A stretch of DNA of 64,000 bases from Anabaena sphaerica FACHB-251 (GTDB lineage Bacteria > Cyanobacteriota > Cyanobacteriia > Cyanobacteriales > Nostocaceae): NCBI RefSeq assembly GCF_014696825.1, contig NZ_JACJQU010000005.1, positions 186,001-250,000 of the forward strand, given 5' to 3'. Below are positions 18,354 to 27,410 of this stretch, one piece after another; position 1 is the stretch's first letter; each line of letters begins with the position of its first letter. The translations under genes and the position numbers were made by a program. The notes beneath the pieces were generated by a model. The model ran no database searches. It had not been told where the DNA came from and saw only the letters and a program-made list of their open reading frames with translations.

Positions 18354-19427
18354 ATGTCCTTAAAAGCAAAGATACAGGGTGATTTTCAGCAGTGTTGGGG
18401 AGGGATGTTGTCAGATTATGTGACAGCGATCGCTTGGTCCCCCCAAGGTAAAATTCTGGCTGCGAGTTCATCTGCTGGAGAAGTAATTTTATACCATAAT
18501 CTAGAACAGGAATTAGTCAAATATTTACAAACTTCTAATGGAGAATCTATAGACAGTCTTGTTTTTTCCAAAGATGGAGAATTTCTAGCCGCAGGTGGGC
18601 AAAATGGACAAGTGAAAATTTGGCGTTTACACTCAGAGGAAGCAAAACTGATCAGCGTTCTAGAAAATAACCGCACCTGGGTAGACCGCATGGCCTGGAG
18701 TCCCACCAAAAATCAACTAGCTTTTAGCTGTGGTCGCTATGTGCAGGTATGGAACGCAGACACAGGTAACACAGAAACAACCCTTAACTTTGATACATCC
18801 TCTGTCCAATATATTACTTGGCATCCCAATGGAGAAAGTTTAGCCGTTGCGGGTTATCAGAGTCTGAAAATTTGGATGTCGGAAAATTGGGATGATGATC
18901 CCTCGCTTGTACCAGTTGATTCAACCAGTTTAGTAATATTATGGTCAGCCGATGGTAAATATATCGCTTCTGGGAATATGGATTGCTCAATCACGGTTTT
19001 GGAGTGGAATAACCCAGATCCTTGGGTAATGCGCGGTTTTCCTGGTAAAATTCGCAATTTAGCATGGTCAAATATACCGACAAAATCAGGCGCACCCTTA
19101 TTGGCTGCTTCCAGTATTGAAGGTATAGTGGTTTGGGAAAAAGATGCTGATAACTGGGATAGTAGAGTCTTACCCAGACATGAAGGTAATGTCCTATCAA
19201 TTCAATTTCAACCCCATACCCATTTATTAGCCTCTGCTTCTGAAGATGGTAGCGTTTGTTTATGGAATCAAGGTAAACGACTGCTGCAAGTTCTTTATGG
19301 TGCTAACAATGGATTTTCTTGCCTTTCTTGGCATCCTCATGAATCTACATTAGCAGCTGGAGGAAAGAACGGTGAATTAATTATCTGGTCAAAAGGAACG
19401 CGCGGTCAAGGTTTTGGTCGTCGTTGA
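18354..19427 (+). CDS. WD40 beta-propeller protein, Zur-box associated
   Basis: 357 residues made of about seven WD repeats (AIAWSPQGKILAASSSAGEV, SLVFSKDGEFLAAGGQNGQV, SIQFQPHTHLLASASEDGSV among them). There is no signal peptide, membrane segment or catalytic domain, so it is a cytoplasmic propeller scaffold. The Zur-like box 54 bp upstream and the convergent znuB gene tie it to zinc physiology. The mechanism is unknown; a protein-interaction or metal-allocation scaffold is a guess. Confidence 0.85.
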   Translation: MSLKAKIQGDFQQCWGGMLSDYVTAIAWSPQGKILAASSSAGEVILYHNLEQELVKYLQTSNGESIDSLVFSKDGEFLAAGGQNGQVKIWRLHSEEAKLISVLENNRTWVDRMAWSPTKNQLAFSCGRYVQVWNADTGNTETTLNFDTSSVQYITWHPNGESLAVAGYQSLKIWMSENWDDDPSLVPVDSTSLVILWSADGKYIASGNMDCSITVLEWNNPDPWVMRGFPGKIRNLAWSNIPTKSGAPLLAASSIEGIVVWEKDADNWDSRVLPRHEGNVLSIQFQPHTHLLASASEDGSVCLWNQGKRLLQVLYGANNGFSCLSWHPHESTLAAGGKNGELIIWSKGTRGQGFGRR

Positions 19428-19470
19428 TAATAAACCAATTTCTCAAACATTCTGACTCCTGACTCCTGAA

Positions 19471-20355
19471 TCATTTATTATTTGCAGATTTAAACAAATT
19501 CAAAAGTTTAGCTGAACGCTGCGCCATTTCTGGTCTAGTAAAAATTCCCTGACTAGGACTAAAAAATAATGCTAATACAAACAACCCAGAAACAACTAAC
19601 ACTATAGCCGCTCCTGAAGGAACATTCAAATAATAGCTAATATACATTCCGGTGACACTACTAATTACACCGATAACCGCCCCCAATTGCATCATTTGAT
19701 GTAATTCTTTAACTAATAAATAAGCTGTAGTTCCCGGTCCAATTAGTAAAGAAACAACTAAAACTACTCCCACAGTTTGCATACTCGCAATAATCGTTAA
19801 TGTAATAGCACCAGTTAACCCAAAGTGAATCAAATTAATAGGTAAACCACTAGCTTGAGCGCCCAAGGGGTCAAAAGTATAAAATAGTAATTCTTTGTAA
19901 AAGAGTCTAACCAAAATCAAGACAACTACTGTAATAATTACAGTGCGTTTGACATCATCTGTTGTCACACCCAAAATATCACCAAATAGAAATTGATGTA
20001 GGTCTAATTTGCTTTTTAATAGGGTAATTAACATAATACCCAATGCTAAAAATCCCGAAAAAACTAAAGCCATTGCAGCATCAACTTTAATCCGCGATTG
20101 AGATTGAATCCAAGCAATAACAAAGGTGCTAAGAGTTCCCGATATAAATGCACCTAAGAAAATATCAATCCCTAAGAAAAAGGCTATGGCTAATCCTGGT
20201 AAAACTGCATGAGCAATGACATCTCCTAATAATCCCATGCGTTGCACAATTAGGAAAGTACCAACCACAGCGCAGAGAATACCTAACAGAATGGCTGTGG
20301 TAATTGCTCCGCGCATAAATTCAAAACTTAAAGGTTCTAAAAGAAAATTTAACAT
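19471..20355 (-). CDS. znuB: Zinc ABC transporter permease
   Basis: 294 residues, eight or more membrane helices, ABC-3 metal permease family. The N-terminus FEFMRGAITTAILLGILCAV and the GDVIAHAVLPGLAIAF loop are conserved family landmarks. Import of zinc is inferred from the linked Zur-boxed znuC/znuA. It shares orientation with znuC, but an opposite-strand gene lies between them, so the usual compact znuCB operon is broken. Confidence 0.88.
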   Translation of the reverse strand: MLNFLLEPLSFEFMRGAITTAILLGILCAVVGTFLIVQRMGLLGDVIAHAVLPGLAIAFFLGIDIFLGAFISGTLSTFVIAWIQSQSRIKVDAAMALVFSGFLALGIMLITLLKSKLDLHQFLFGDILGVTTDDVKRTVIITVVVLILVRLFYKELLFYTFDPLGAQASGLPINLIHFGLTGAITLTIIASMQTVGVVLVVSLLIGPGTTAYLLVKELHQMMQLGAVIGVISSVTGMYISYYLNVPSGAAIVLVVSGLFVLALFFSPSQGIFTRPEMAQRSAKLLNLFKSANNK

Positions 20356-20594
20356 TGATAAATATCTCCATATTTATACAAATTTTATGTGAGGATGCAC
20401 AAAATCATGAAATCCATTAATGTATTCATCCTCATCTGTGTTTATCTGCGTTTATCCGCGTTCAATTATTCTTGATTTATTATTCTATGCAGTTTCATAT
20501 TATTTGTTAATTGTTGCATAAAAATTGACAAAATCCACAAACAATGTATGTAAAAATTAGGTTTTTTGCGCTGGTAGCAACAATTTAGAAATTA

Positions 20595-20609
20595 TGATTA
20601 TAATTATCA
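20595..20609. promoter_or_regulatory. Zur-like operator upstream of the small conserved gene
   Basis: TGATTATAATTATCA matches TGATAATNATTATCA at 13 of 14 specified positions. It ends 45 bp before the 20655 start. It is 239 bp from znuB, which diverges from this gene, and may also govern it. Confidence 0.75.
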
Positions 20610-20654
20610 TTTTCAGGTTAAGCTTGACTAGAAAATTCAACGAAGGAAAACTAA

Positions 20655-21044
20655 ATGTCATTAAATGTAAGTGTGCATCTTATTGAACAAGCGAAAGCAG
20701 GTAAGGTTGATGAAAAGCAGTTTGTCGAAAGCATCAGACAATCATTACCTTATGCCTGGGGTATTGTAGAAAGTCTTGCACAACGTCTCATTAAAGGTGA
20801 AGAATGGGCTAATCATGAATTTCCCCCACCAAGTGAACAAGCACGCGCTCAATTATTAAGGATGATGGGTGGAGATGCAATTCGTGGAGCAGTTGAGCGT
20901 CATTTTGGCATTAAATTAGCGTTTCAAAATTGCCATAATGTCGCTGTTTTTAGACCAGATAAACTAGATTCTTCTGTATATCTAGATTTCATTTCCATTC
21001 GTAGTCAAATACTCAACCAAACACCTGAATTAGTAGACTGTTAA
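20655..21044 (+). CDS. Conserved small soluble protein between znuC and znuB
   Basis: 129 residues, no membrane segment. Recognisable blocks are SLPYAWGIVESLAQRL, a PPPSEQARAQLLRMM helix, DAIRGAVERHFGIKLAFQNC and a C-terminal NQTPELVDC. I recall a similar conserved hypothetical family in Streptomyces (SCO5389-like), but with low certainty. Cys at 92 and 129 and nearby His residues could bind metal. The own Zur-like box and location inside the zinc transport locus predict zinc-starvation induction. Function unknown. Confidence 0.85.
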   Translation: MSLNVSVHLIEQAKAGKVDEKQFVESIRQSLPYAWGIVESLAQRLIKGEEWANHEFPPPSEQARAQLLRMMGGDAIRGAVERHFGIKLAFQNCHNVAVFRPDKLDSSVYLDFISIRSQILNQTPELVDC

Positions 21045-21113
21045 AGTCAAGGGTATAGTGCATAGAAATTAACATATTAATAGTTTCCATCTATGTGCTA
21101 TGCCCTATAATCT

Positions 21114-21833
21114 CTATCTATTTAATAATAAAACACTATCTCCATAGGCACGTTGAATATTATCCGCTGTCATTACTTCTTTGAGTGAACCTGTGGCGAT
21201 AATTTGTTTATTTAATAATAATAATTGGTCACATTTTGTCAAGGCTGTACCTAAATCATGGGTGACTACCAGCAAAATTTTACCTTGTAATTTCAATTCT
21301 GCAAATACATCAAACATGATGGCTTCGGTTTTTTGATCAATACCCACAAACGGCTCATCAAAAAATAATAATTCCGCTTGTTGGGCTAAAGCTCGTGCTA
21401 AAAATACTCGTTGTTGTTGTCCTCCTGATAACTCCCCAATTTGACGCGATCGCAACTCTAACATCCCTACCCTTGCTAAAGCTTCTTTGACTATTTCTTG
21501 AGATGGTTTGGAAGGTTCCCGAAACCAACCTGTATGTACAGTCCTTGCCATCATAACTACATTCCATACAGTGATGGGATAATCCCAATCAATTTGCGAT
21601 CGCTGTGGTACATAAGCTACAGAATTTAATTGTTGTTTTAACGAGCGATCGCGAAACTTCACCACTCCACTACTAATAGGTACTAAACCCAAAATTGCCT
21701 TTACCATCGTGCTTTTACCAGCACCATTAGGACCAATGACACCCACCATCTGACCCGGCAAGGAACGAAAACTCACGTCCTCCACAGCCGTCACTCCTCG
21801 GTAGTTCACGGCTAAATGTTCAACTTCTAACAT
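21114..21833 (-). CDS. znuC: Zinc ABC transporter ATP-binding protein
   Basis: 239 residues. Walker A GPNGAGKST is near 34-42, the signature is LSGGQQQRVFLARAL, Walker B is LLFFDEPFVGID and the switch histidine is in VTHDLG. It matches metal-type ABC ATPases of the ZnuC/MntA class. It starts 66 bp from the divergent znuA start with a Zur-like box between. Zinc rather than manganese is inferred from that box. Confidence 0.9.
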   Translation of the reverse strand: MLEVEHLAVNYRGVTAVEDVSFRSLPGQMVGVIGPNGAGKSTMVKAILGLVPISSGVVKFRDRSLKQQLNSVAYVPQRSQIDWDYPITVWNVVMMARTVHTGWFREPSKPSQEIVKEALARVGMLELRSRQIGELSGGQQQRVFLARALAQQAELLFFDEPFVGIDQKTEAIMFDVFAELKLQGKILLVVTHDLGTALTKCDQLLLLNKQIIATGSLKEVMTADNIQRAYGDSVLLLNR

Positions 21834-21859
21834 AAATAAGAATAACTTTACTATTTATA

Positions 21860-21874
21860 TGATAATGATAATCA
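21860..21874. promoter_or_regulatory. Zur-like operator between znuC and znuA
   Basis: TGATAATGATAATCA has a perfect left half. It sits 25 bp from the znuA start and 26 bp from the znuC start, so a single site can repress both divergent promoters. Confidence 0.8.
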
Positions 21875-21899
21875 TTGTATTTTAGCATTCAGATTAACA

Positions 21900-22898
21900 A
21901 TGTTTTGCAACTCACAACTAAAATTTCTCGCTTCTGTAGCTTTAACCTTTGGTATCATTAGCTGTAGTCCAGCAGGTGAAAACAACCCATCTACTCCCAC
22001 AGGTACAGAAAACCAGTCTACGGAAAAACTGCCTCTAGTAGTAGCTACCAACACGGTCATTTGTGGTTTAACCGAAGAAATTGCCAGATATACCATTGAT
22101 TTAAAATGCTTAATTGATGCAGGTTCAGATCCCCACGTTTACCAACCCAAGCCAGATGACAGCAAAGCAATTGAACAAGCTGAATTAATTCTTTATGGTG
22201 GTTACAACTTTGAAGCAGGGTTAATTAAATTAATTAAAGCCACTTCCAACCCAGCACCCAAAGTAGCTGTACATGAAATTGCAGTACCCAACCCGCAAAA
22301 GTTTCAAGAAGATGGTCAAACAGTAATTGATCCCCATGTGTGGCAAAATGCCCAAAATGGTATAGCAATAGCAGAAACAATTGCCCAACAATTAGTCAAA
22401 TTGTCTCCTAATAATACCGCCATTTATACTACCAGTAGCGAAAAATTAACCCAAGAAATCAGCCAAATAGACACCTGGATCAAATCGCAAATTGCCACAA
22501 TTCCAAAAAAGCAGCACAAATTAGTAACCACTCATGATGCTTTTGGTTATTATTCCCAAGCTTATGGAATTACCATTCAAGGAGCATTAGGGGGAATTAG
22601 TACAGAAGAAGCACCAACACCAGCGCGAGTAGGCGCATTAGCGAGAGAAATTCAAAAAGAAAAAGTACCGACAATTTTTGCAGAAACAACAATTAACCCT
22701 AAACTAATTCAAGCCGTAGCCCAAGAAGCCAAAGTGAAAGTAGCAGAACAAGAATTATTTGCCGATGGGTTAGGTGAAAAAGGTTCAGCAGGTGAGACTT
22801 ATCAGAAAATGCTAATTGCCAATACAAAGACAATCGTTGAAGGTTTAGGAGGTAAATACAGCAGAATTCAGAATTCAGAATTCAGGAGTCAGGAGTAA
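21900..22898 (+). CDS. znuA: Zinc ABC transporter substrate-binding lipoprotein
   Basis: 332 residues of the TroA/ZnuA/MntC cluster A-I family. An N-terminal signal ends in a lipobox-like GIISCS. Metal ligands are visible in DPHVYQP, DPHVWQN, a THDAFGYY stretch and the ETTINPK region. The His-rich loop typical of many ZnuA proteins is absent, so manganese specificity was considered; the flanking Zur-like box favours zinc. The last 13 or so residues are encoded by a GAATTCA repeat array (22862-22896), which evidently extended the native C-terminus. Confidence 0.88.
   Translation: MFCNSQLKFLASVALTFGIISCSPAGENNPSTPTGTENQSTEKLPLVVATNTVICGLTEEIARYTIDLKCLIDAGSDPHVYQPKPDDSKAIEQAELILYGGYNFEAGLIKLIKATSNPAPKVAVHEIAVPNPQKFQEDGQTVIDPHVWQNAQNGIAIAETIAQQLVKLSPNNTAIYTTSSEKLTQEISQIDTWIKSQIATIPKKQHKLVTTHDAFGYYSQAYGITIQGALGGISTEEAPTPARVGALAREIQKEKVPTIFAETTINPKLIQAVAQEAKVKVAEQELFADGLGEKGSAGETYQKMLIANTKTIVEGLGGKYSRIQNSEFRSQE
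22862..22896. repeat. GAATTCA/GGAGTCA array overlapping the znuA 3' end
   Basis: Three AGAATTC units and two AGGAGTC units. The array is translated as the C-terminal tail of ZnuA and supplies its stop codon context. Confidence 0.8.
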
Positions 22899-23120
22899 AA
22901 CTGGCTTGGTATATACGGTTAAATCTTGATTCTGTACCTCACTGATCTGCAATCTGCTGTATATAGAATTTCAACGTCAATAATTACACACTTTTGAGGG
23001 ACAGTTCATAAATTGTCCCTACGCCTTTTCGGGAAATATCTATTTTTTAGCGCCACCTGAAACACCTCTCAAATTACGCTAACTCTTATTCTCACTTTAT
23101 TTAGTTTTGAAAAATATTAA

Positions 23121-23201
23121 TGCGGATGGCGAGACTCGAACTCGCAAGGCAAAGCCACACGCACCTCAAGCGTGCGCGTATACCAATTCCGCCACATCCG
23201 C
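23121..23201 (-). tRNA. tRNA-Leu (anticodon GAG)
   Basis: The reverse complement folds as a class II tRNA of 81 nt. The acceptor stem is GCGGATG/CATCCGC with discriminator A. The anticodon stem CACGC/GCGTG encloses loop TTGAGGT with anticodon GAG. The T arm is GCGAG-TTCGAGT-CTCGC. The long variable arm typical of tRNA-Leu is present. CCA is not encoded. Confidence 0.93.
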
Positions 23202-23459
23202 ACGTTTGCCTAGAACAACACTATAGCATAAAAAATTTATGATGGAAAATATTTTTTGCAAATTTTTCCCCCAAATATTTTGTCCAATGCTTTAATCAGG
23301 TAACGGGTACTGGGGATAGGAGAAGATGTTTTACCTGTTCCCTGTTCACTGTTTCCTGTTCCCTGACAAATTTGTGAGAATTTACAGTAATGCGACAGCT
23401 TTATTTCAACGGGATGGGAGAGAATGTCAATCTACTGGTACTAATATCGCAACTAGAAA

Positions 23460-24806
23460 ATGAAGTTTGACAAAATTTTAATTGCTAATCGGGGAGAAAT
23501 AGCTCTTCGCATTCTCCGCGCTTGTGAAGAAATGGGAATTGCCACAGTTGCTATTCACTCCACTGTTGACCGGAATGCTCTACACGTCCAACTGGCTGAT
23601 GAAGCCGTTTGTATTGGTGAACCAGCCAGCAGTAAAAGTTATCTGAATATTCCCAATATTATTGCAGCTGCCTTAACACGTGGTGCTACAGCCATTCATC
23701 CTGGTTATGGCTTTTTGGCAGAAAATGCCAGATTTGCAGAAATCTGTGCTGACCATCAAATTGCGTTTATTGGACCTACGCCTGAAGCTATTCGCTTGAT
23801 GGGGGATAAATCCACCGCCAAGGAAACCATGCAAAAAGCCGGAGTTCCCACAGTACCCGGTAGCGATGGCTTAGTAGAAACAGAAGAGGAAGGGATGGCG
23901 ATCGCCAAAGATATCGGCTACCCTGTCATGATTAAAGCCACAGCCGGAGGAGGTGGCCGGGGTATGCGGCTTGTTCATTCCCAAGATGAATTTGTCAAAC
24001 TTTTCCATGCAGCCCAAGGTGAAGCCGGAGCCGCTTTTGGTAATGCCGGCGTTTATATAGAAAAATTTATCGAACGTCCGCGTCACATTGAATTTCAAAT
24101 TTTGGCCGATAACTACGGTAATGTTATCCATCTTGGCGAAAGAGATTGTTCAATTCAGCGCCGTAACCAAAAGTTACTAGAAGAAGCCCCCAGCCCTGCT
24201 CTCGATGAAGAACTACGGGAAAAAATGGGACAAGCAGCCGTAAAAGCAGCCCAATTCATCAACTACACTGGTGCAGGAACTATTGAATTTCTCCTAGATA
24301 AATCCGGTAAATTCTACTTCATGGAAATGAACACCCGGATACAAGTTGAGCATCCAGTCACAGAGATGGTAACTGGTGTAGACCTGCTAGTTGAACAAAT
24401 CCGCATTGCTCAAGGTGAAAGACTCAAGTTAACCCAAGAACAGGTGATTTTACGAGGTCACTCGATTGAATGCCGCATCAACGCGGAAGACCCAGATCAT
24501 GATTTTCGTCCTTCCCCTGGCAAAATCAGCGGCTATCTACCACCCGGAGGACCAGGCGTGCGGATTGATTCTCATGTGTACACAGATTACCAAATTCCCC
24601 CTTATTACGACTCCCTCATCGGTAAGCTCATTGTCTGGGGACCCGACCGAGCCACAGCTATTAACCGCATGAAAAGGGCATTGAGAGAGTGTGCAATCAC
24701 CGGACTACCCACCACCATCGCTTTCCATCAAAAAATCATGGAAAACCCACAGTTTTTACAGGGTAATGTTTACACCAACTTTGTTCAGGAAATGAAATTG
24801 CAGTAA
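23460..24806 (+). CDS. accC: Acetyl-CoA carboxylase biotin carboxylase subunit
   Basis: 448 residues, normal length. It carboxylates biotin on BCCP using ATP and bicarbonate, the first step of fatty-acid synthesis. The N-terminal [17 protein letters not shown], the ATP-grasp glycine loop [12 protein letters not shown] near 160, the [11 protein letters not shown] segment and the catalytic [14 protein letters not shown] motif near 289 are all intact. Monocistronic by context, ending in a GGGAACA array. Confidence 0.97.
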   Translation: MKFDKILIANRGEIALRILRACEEMGIATVAIHSTVDRNALHVQLADEAVCIGEPASSKSYLNIPNIIAAALTRGATAIHPGYGFLAENARFAEICADHQIAFIGPTPEAIRLMGDKSTAKETMQKAGVPTVPGSDGLVETEEEGMAIAKDIGYPVMIKATAGGGGRGMRLVHSQDEFVKLFHAAQGEAGAAFGNAGVYIEKFIERPRHIEFQILADNYGNVIHLGERDCSIQRRNQKLLEEAPSPALDEELREKMGQAAVKAAQFINYTGAGTIEFLLDKSGKFYFMEMNTRIQVEHPVTEMVTGVDLLVEQIRIAQGERLKLTQEQVILRGHSIECRINAEDPDHDFRPSPGKISGYLPPGGPGVRIDSHVYTDYQIPPYYDSLIGKLIVWGPDRATAINRMKRALRECAITGLPTTIAFHQKIMENPQFLQGNVYTNFVQEMKLQ

Positions 24807-24848
24807 ACAGGGAACAGGGAACAGGGAACAGGGAACAGGGAACAGGGG
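24805..24848. repeat. GGGAACA heptamer array
   Basis: Six tandem CAGGGAA units start at the accC stop codon. Confidence 0.9.
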
Positions 24849-24933
24849 AGAAAAAGTTTAGATTTTAGATTTTAGATTGGAGTTAACAAAAACAATCCAA
24901 AATCCAAAATCCAAAATAAATAACTCCTGCCTC

Positions 24934-25227
24934 CTAATTTACACGCGCCATCATGGTCAGTAATCCTTGCTGACCTAGCAAAATTTCTCTCACCAGGCTG
25001 AAAATACCAACCCATAAGATGGGGGTAATATCTACCCCACCAATAGGGGGTACTAGCTTTCGCAATAGCACTAAAAATGGTTCAGTCGGCCAAGCGATTA
25101 GATTAAAAGGCAAACGATTGAGATTCACTTGTGGATACCAAGTGAGAATGATGCGGAAAATAAACAAAAATGTCATCAGTCCCAAAACGGGTCCTAGAAT
25201 CCAAACAGTCAGGTTAACACCAGTCAT
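24934..25227 (-). CDS. YggT family (Ycf19-like) membrane protein
   Basis: 97 residues with two membrane segments and the family core ILTWYPQVNLNRLPFNLIAWPTEPFLVLLRKLVPPIGGVDITPIL (cited here only in part: WPTEPFLVLLRKLVPP). Cyanobacterial and plastid YggT proteins have been linked to cytochrome b6 haem attachment (CCB3) and to thylakoid or nucleoid organisation. The exact role of this copy is open. It starts 213 bp from psbX, divergently. Confidence 0.88.
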   Translation of the reverse strand: MTGVNLTVWILGPVLGLMTFLFIFRIILTWYPQVNLNRLPFNLIAWPTEPFLVLLRKLVPPIGGVDITPILWVGIFSLVREILLGQQGLLTMMARVN

Positions 25228-25440
25228 GGCTTTGAGCTACTATCTGTGAAGAAATCAAAAGAACTTGGGGGCGCAAACCAAAAAAGTTTAAGCTTTGTAA
25301 AGCATTCTCTTTCACATTGTAACCAAATGCCGTCATTTTCTCTAACGGGGAACTTCTAACTGATAAATAAATAACGGCTTCTCAAGAAAGTGATACACCA
25401 TTAAAATTAAAATGAACTGTGTAAAAAAAGGTTGAGAACT

Positions 25441-25560
25441 ATGACACCCTCTTTAGCAAATTTTCTTTGGAGTCTGGTTTGGGGTACTGCGATTGTGGTC
25501 ATCCCCGCTACTGTTGGCTTAATTTTCATCAGCCAGAAAGATAAAATCCAGCGAAATTAA
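25441..25560 (+). CDS. psbX: Photosystem II protein PsbX
   Basis: 39 codons: MTPSLANFLWSLVWG, a hydrophobic helix through VVIPATVGLIFIS, and a polar QKDKIQRN end. This is the PsbX single-helix subunit at the PSII periphery near the QB site and cytochrome b559. The psbX-ycf66 order supports it. Confidence 0.95.
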   Translation: MTPSLANFLWSLVWGTAIVVIPATVGLIFISQKDKIQRN

Positions 25561-25564
25561 GCAA

Positions 25565-25598
25565 TTGGGGACTGGGGAGTGGGGACTGGGGACTGGGT
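25565..25598. repeat. GGGGACT heptamer array
   Basis: Four to five GGGGACTG-like units directly after the psbX stop. Confidence 0.8.
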
Positions 25599-25755
25599 AA
25601 TTAATTATGTTGTTCCCAATCACCAATCACCAATAATAGTAAACAGCTTCAGAGCTTCTTTGCAGATGCTTTGAAGCTTAAATATATTGTCAATAGTTAG
25701 AATAGTGATTTTAATTGTGACTCGCTAACATAGATTTGATATTGGGAAAAAAGCA

Positions 25756-26676
25756 ATGATAAATTTTGGGCTGAACTCAGCCAGTGTTTTGGCTCAGGTA
25801 AATTTTGGGGCTAACTCAGCCAGTGTTCTAGGAATTTTCCTGGCTGTGGCTGGGGCAGCACTATATTTTCTCCGCACTGTGCGTCCAGAACTGTCACGAG
25901 ATCAAGATATCTTTTTTGCGGCTGTGGGCTTACTGTGTGGTTTTATTCTCATCTTCCAAGGATGGCGACTTGACCCCATTTTGCAATTTGGTCAGTTGCT
26001 GTTAGTTGGTACTACTGTATTTTTTGCCGTTGAAAGTATTCGTCTGCGAAGTATTGCTACTCAACAAGCTAAACGCAATACTCCAATTGTGGACGATGAG
26101 CGAGAAGTAAGCAGAAAATATTCTTACTCTGAACGGCGCAATTATCAAGCTGAAATGGATGCAGATTTAGAACCCCTACCTTATTACGAAGAAGAGGAAG
26201 AAGAAGAACGTCCCCCACGTGCCAGAATTCGCGGTAGCAAAGATGAGCGTTCCAGCCGTGATAATTACTATGAGGATCAACCCCCGCGTCGTTCAGAACG
26301 TAGTAACAACAGAGAAAAACCAGAAGCAGGAGAAAGAAAACGTCGTTCTGGTTCTGGGCGTTCAGTAACTCGCCCTAGTGAAAGTTTTGAACAAGAAAAT
26401 TGGGGTTCTGCTTCTAGGCAAGTTGATGACTGGGAAAGCCCCCAAGACGAAGTAAGAAAACCACCACGTCGCAGTAATAACCGACCTCAACGCCCAGAAA
26501 GCCGTGAGGATGATGTTACTGCTACCAGACCCAGAAAGCGCCGTCCACCCGCTGACTCATCCTCTCGCAGAAACAGGGAAGATGATGAGGCTATTCCCAC
26601 TGATTATGTACCATATAACCCAATAGAAACGCCAAATGAGGGATCAGATAATTCCAACGATTTTGATGATATCTAA
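25756..26676 (+). CDS. Ycf66 family protein
   Basis: 306 residues. Three membrane segments within residues about 20-100 carry the Ycf66 core (FLRTVRPELSRDQDIFFAAV, then LLCGFILIFQGWRLDPILQFGQ in part). They are followed by a long, highly charged and probably disordered Arg/Glu/Pro-rich tail. Function is unknown; the family is conserved in cyanobacteria and some plastids. The N-terminus contains a short tandem duplication of the NFGxNSASVL unit, which moved the apparent start about 14 codons upstream of the usual one. Confidence 0.88.
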   Translation: MINFGLNSASVLAQVNFGANSASVLGIFLAVAGAALYFLRTVRPELSRDQDIFFAAVGLLCGFILIFQGWRLDPILQFGQLLLVGTTVFFAVESIRLRSIATQQAKRNTPIVDDEREVSRKYSYSERRNYQAEMDADLEPLPYYEEEEEEERPPRARIRGSKDERSSRDNYYEDQPPRRSERSNNREKPEAGERKRRSGSGRSVTRPSESFEQENWGSASRQVDDWESPQDEVRKPPRRSNNRPQRPESREDDVTATRPRKRRPPADSSSRRNREDDEAIPTDYVPYNPIETPNEGSDNSNDFDDI

Positions 26677-26734
26677 AATATTTGGGGTGAATTAATGGTG
26701 ATGGTAGTTTTAAAGGCGACGGAAAGCGGTTGAT

Positions 26735-27295
26735 GTGAAAACATTTACGTCTATATTGTGGCTCCAAAAACGTATTCATTGGAGCCTTGTTTTTAGTTTG
26801 ACTAGTTTGCTTGTGTCTTGTGGTGCTGGTGATATTCCTCTGGGGGTTTCTTCTCTCAACAGTCGTTATACGGAGGAACAACCTGCTTTAAGTGGTAATG
26901 GACGCTTTTTAGCTTTTGTCTCGAATCGTAATGGTAATCAGCAATTGTTGGTGTACGACTTAGAAACGCAAAGTTTTATTCCCACTCCAGGTTTAAACCG
27001 ACGAGAAACTATTGCTGAGAGTCCCAGTTTGAGCTACACGGGTCGTTATATTTGTTACCTAACGAGTGACCAAGGTAGACCAGTTGTAGCACTTTACGAT
27101 CGCGCTATGAAACAATCACAAATCATCACTCCTACCTATCGTGGTTGGGTCAGGAATCCTCATATCAGCCCTGATGGTCGTTATGTTGTGTTTGAATCTG
27201 CTAGTCGTGGACAATGGGATATTGAAGTTTTAGACCGAGGTCCAACTGTAGAGTTAGATATCCCTAATGGTGCAACGGTGACTGTACCACAGTAG
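26735..27295 (+). CDS. TolB-like beta-propeller lipoprotein (first of pair)
   Basis: 186 residues from a GTG start. A hydrophobic signal ends in LLVSCGAG, a lipobox. PD40/TolB-type repeats follow: ALSGNGRFLAFVSNRNGNQQ, SLSYTGRYICYLTSDQGRP and HISPDGRYVVFESASRGQWDIEV. There are only about three blades, short for a closed propeller, so it may assemble with the downstream paralog. Likely on the periplasmic face of a membrane. No catalytic motif. Confidence 0.8.
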   Translation: MKTFTSILWLQKRIHWSLVFSLTSLLVSCGAGDIPLGVSSLNSRYTEEQPALSGNGRFLAFVSNRNGNQQLLVYDLETQSFIPTPGLNRRETIAESPSLSYTGRYICYLTSDQGRPVVALYDRAMKQSQIITPTYRGWVRNPHISPDGRYVVFESASRGQWDIEVLDRGPTVELDIPNGATVTVPQ

Positions 27296-27296
27296 G

Positions 27297-27410
27297 GACT
27301 GGGGATTGGAGACTGGGGACTGGGGACTGGGAAAAACTAACCAATGACTAATGACTAATGACTAATGACTAATGACTAATGACTAATAACTAATGACTAA
27401 TGACTAATGA
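27297..27410. repeat. GGGGACT and AATGACT arrays between the TolB-like genes
   Basis: GGGGACTG units (27297-27331) are followed by about ten AATGACT heptamers. The last AATGAC supplies the ATG of the second gene at 27407. Confidence 0.85.

Noticed and set aside
21900-22898. Manganese (MntC) rather than zinc binding protein
   Set aside because: Lack of a His-rich loop allows it, but the Zur-like site shared with znuC and the surrounding zinc genes make zinc more likely.
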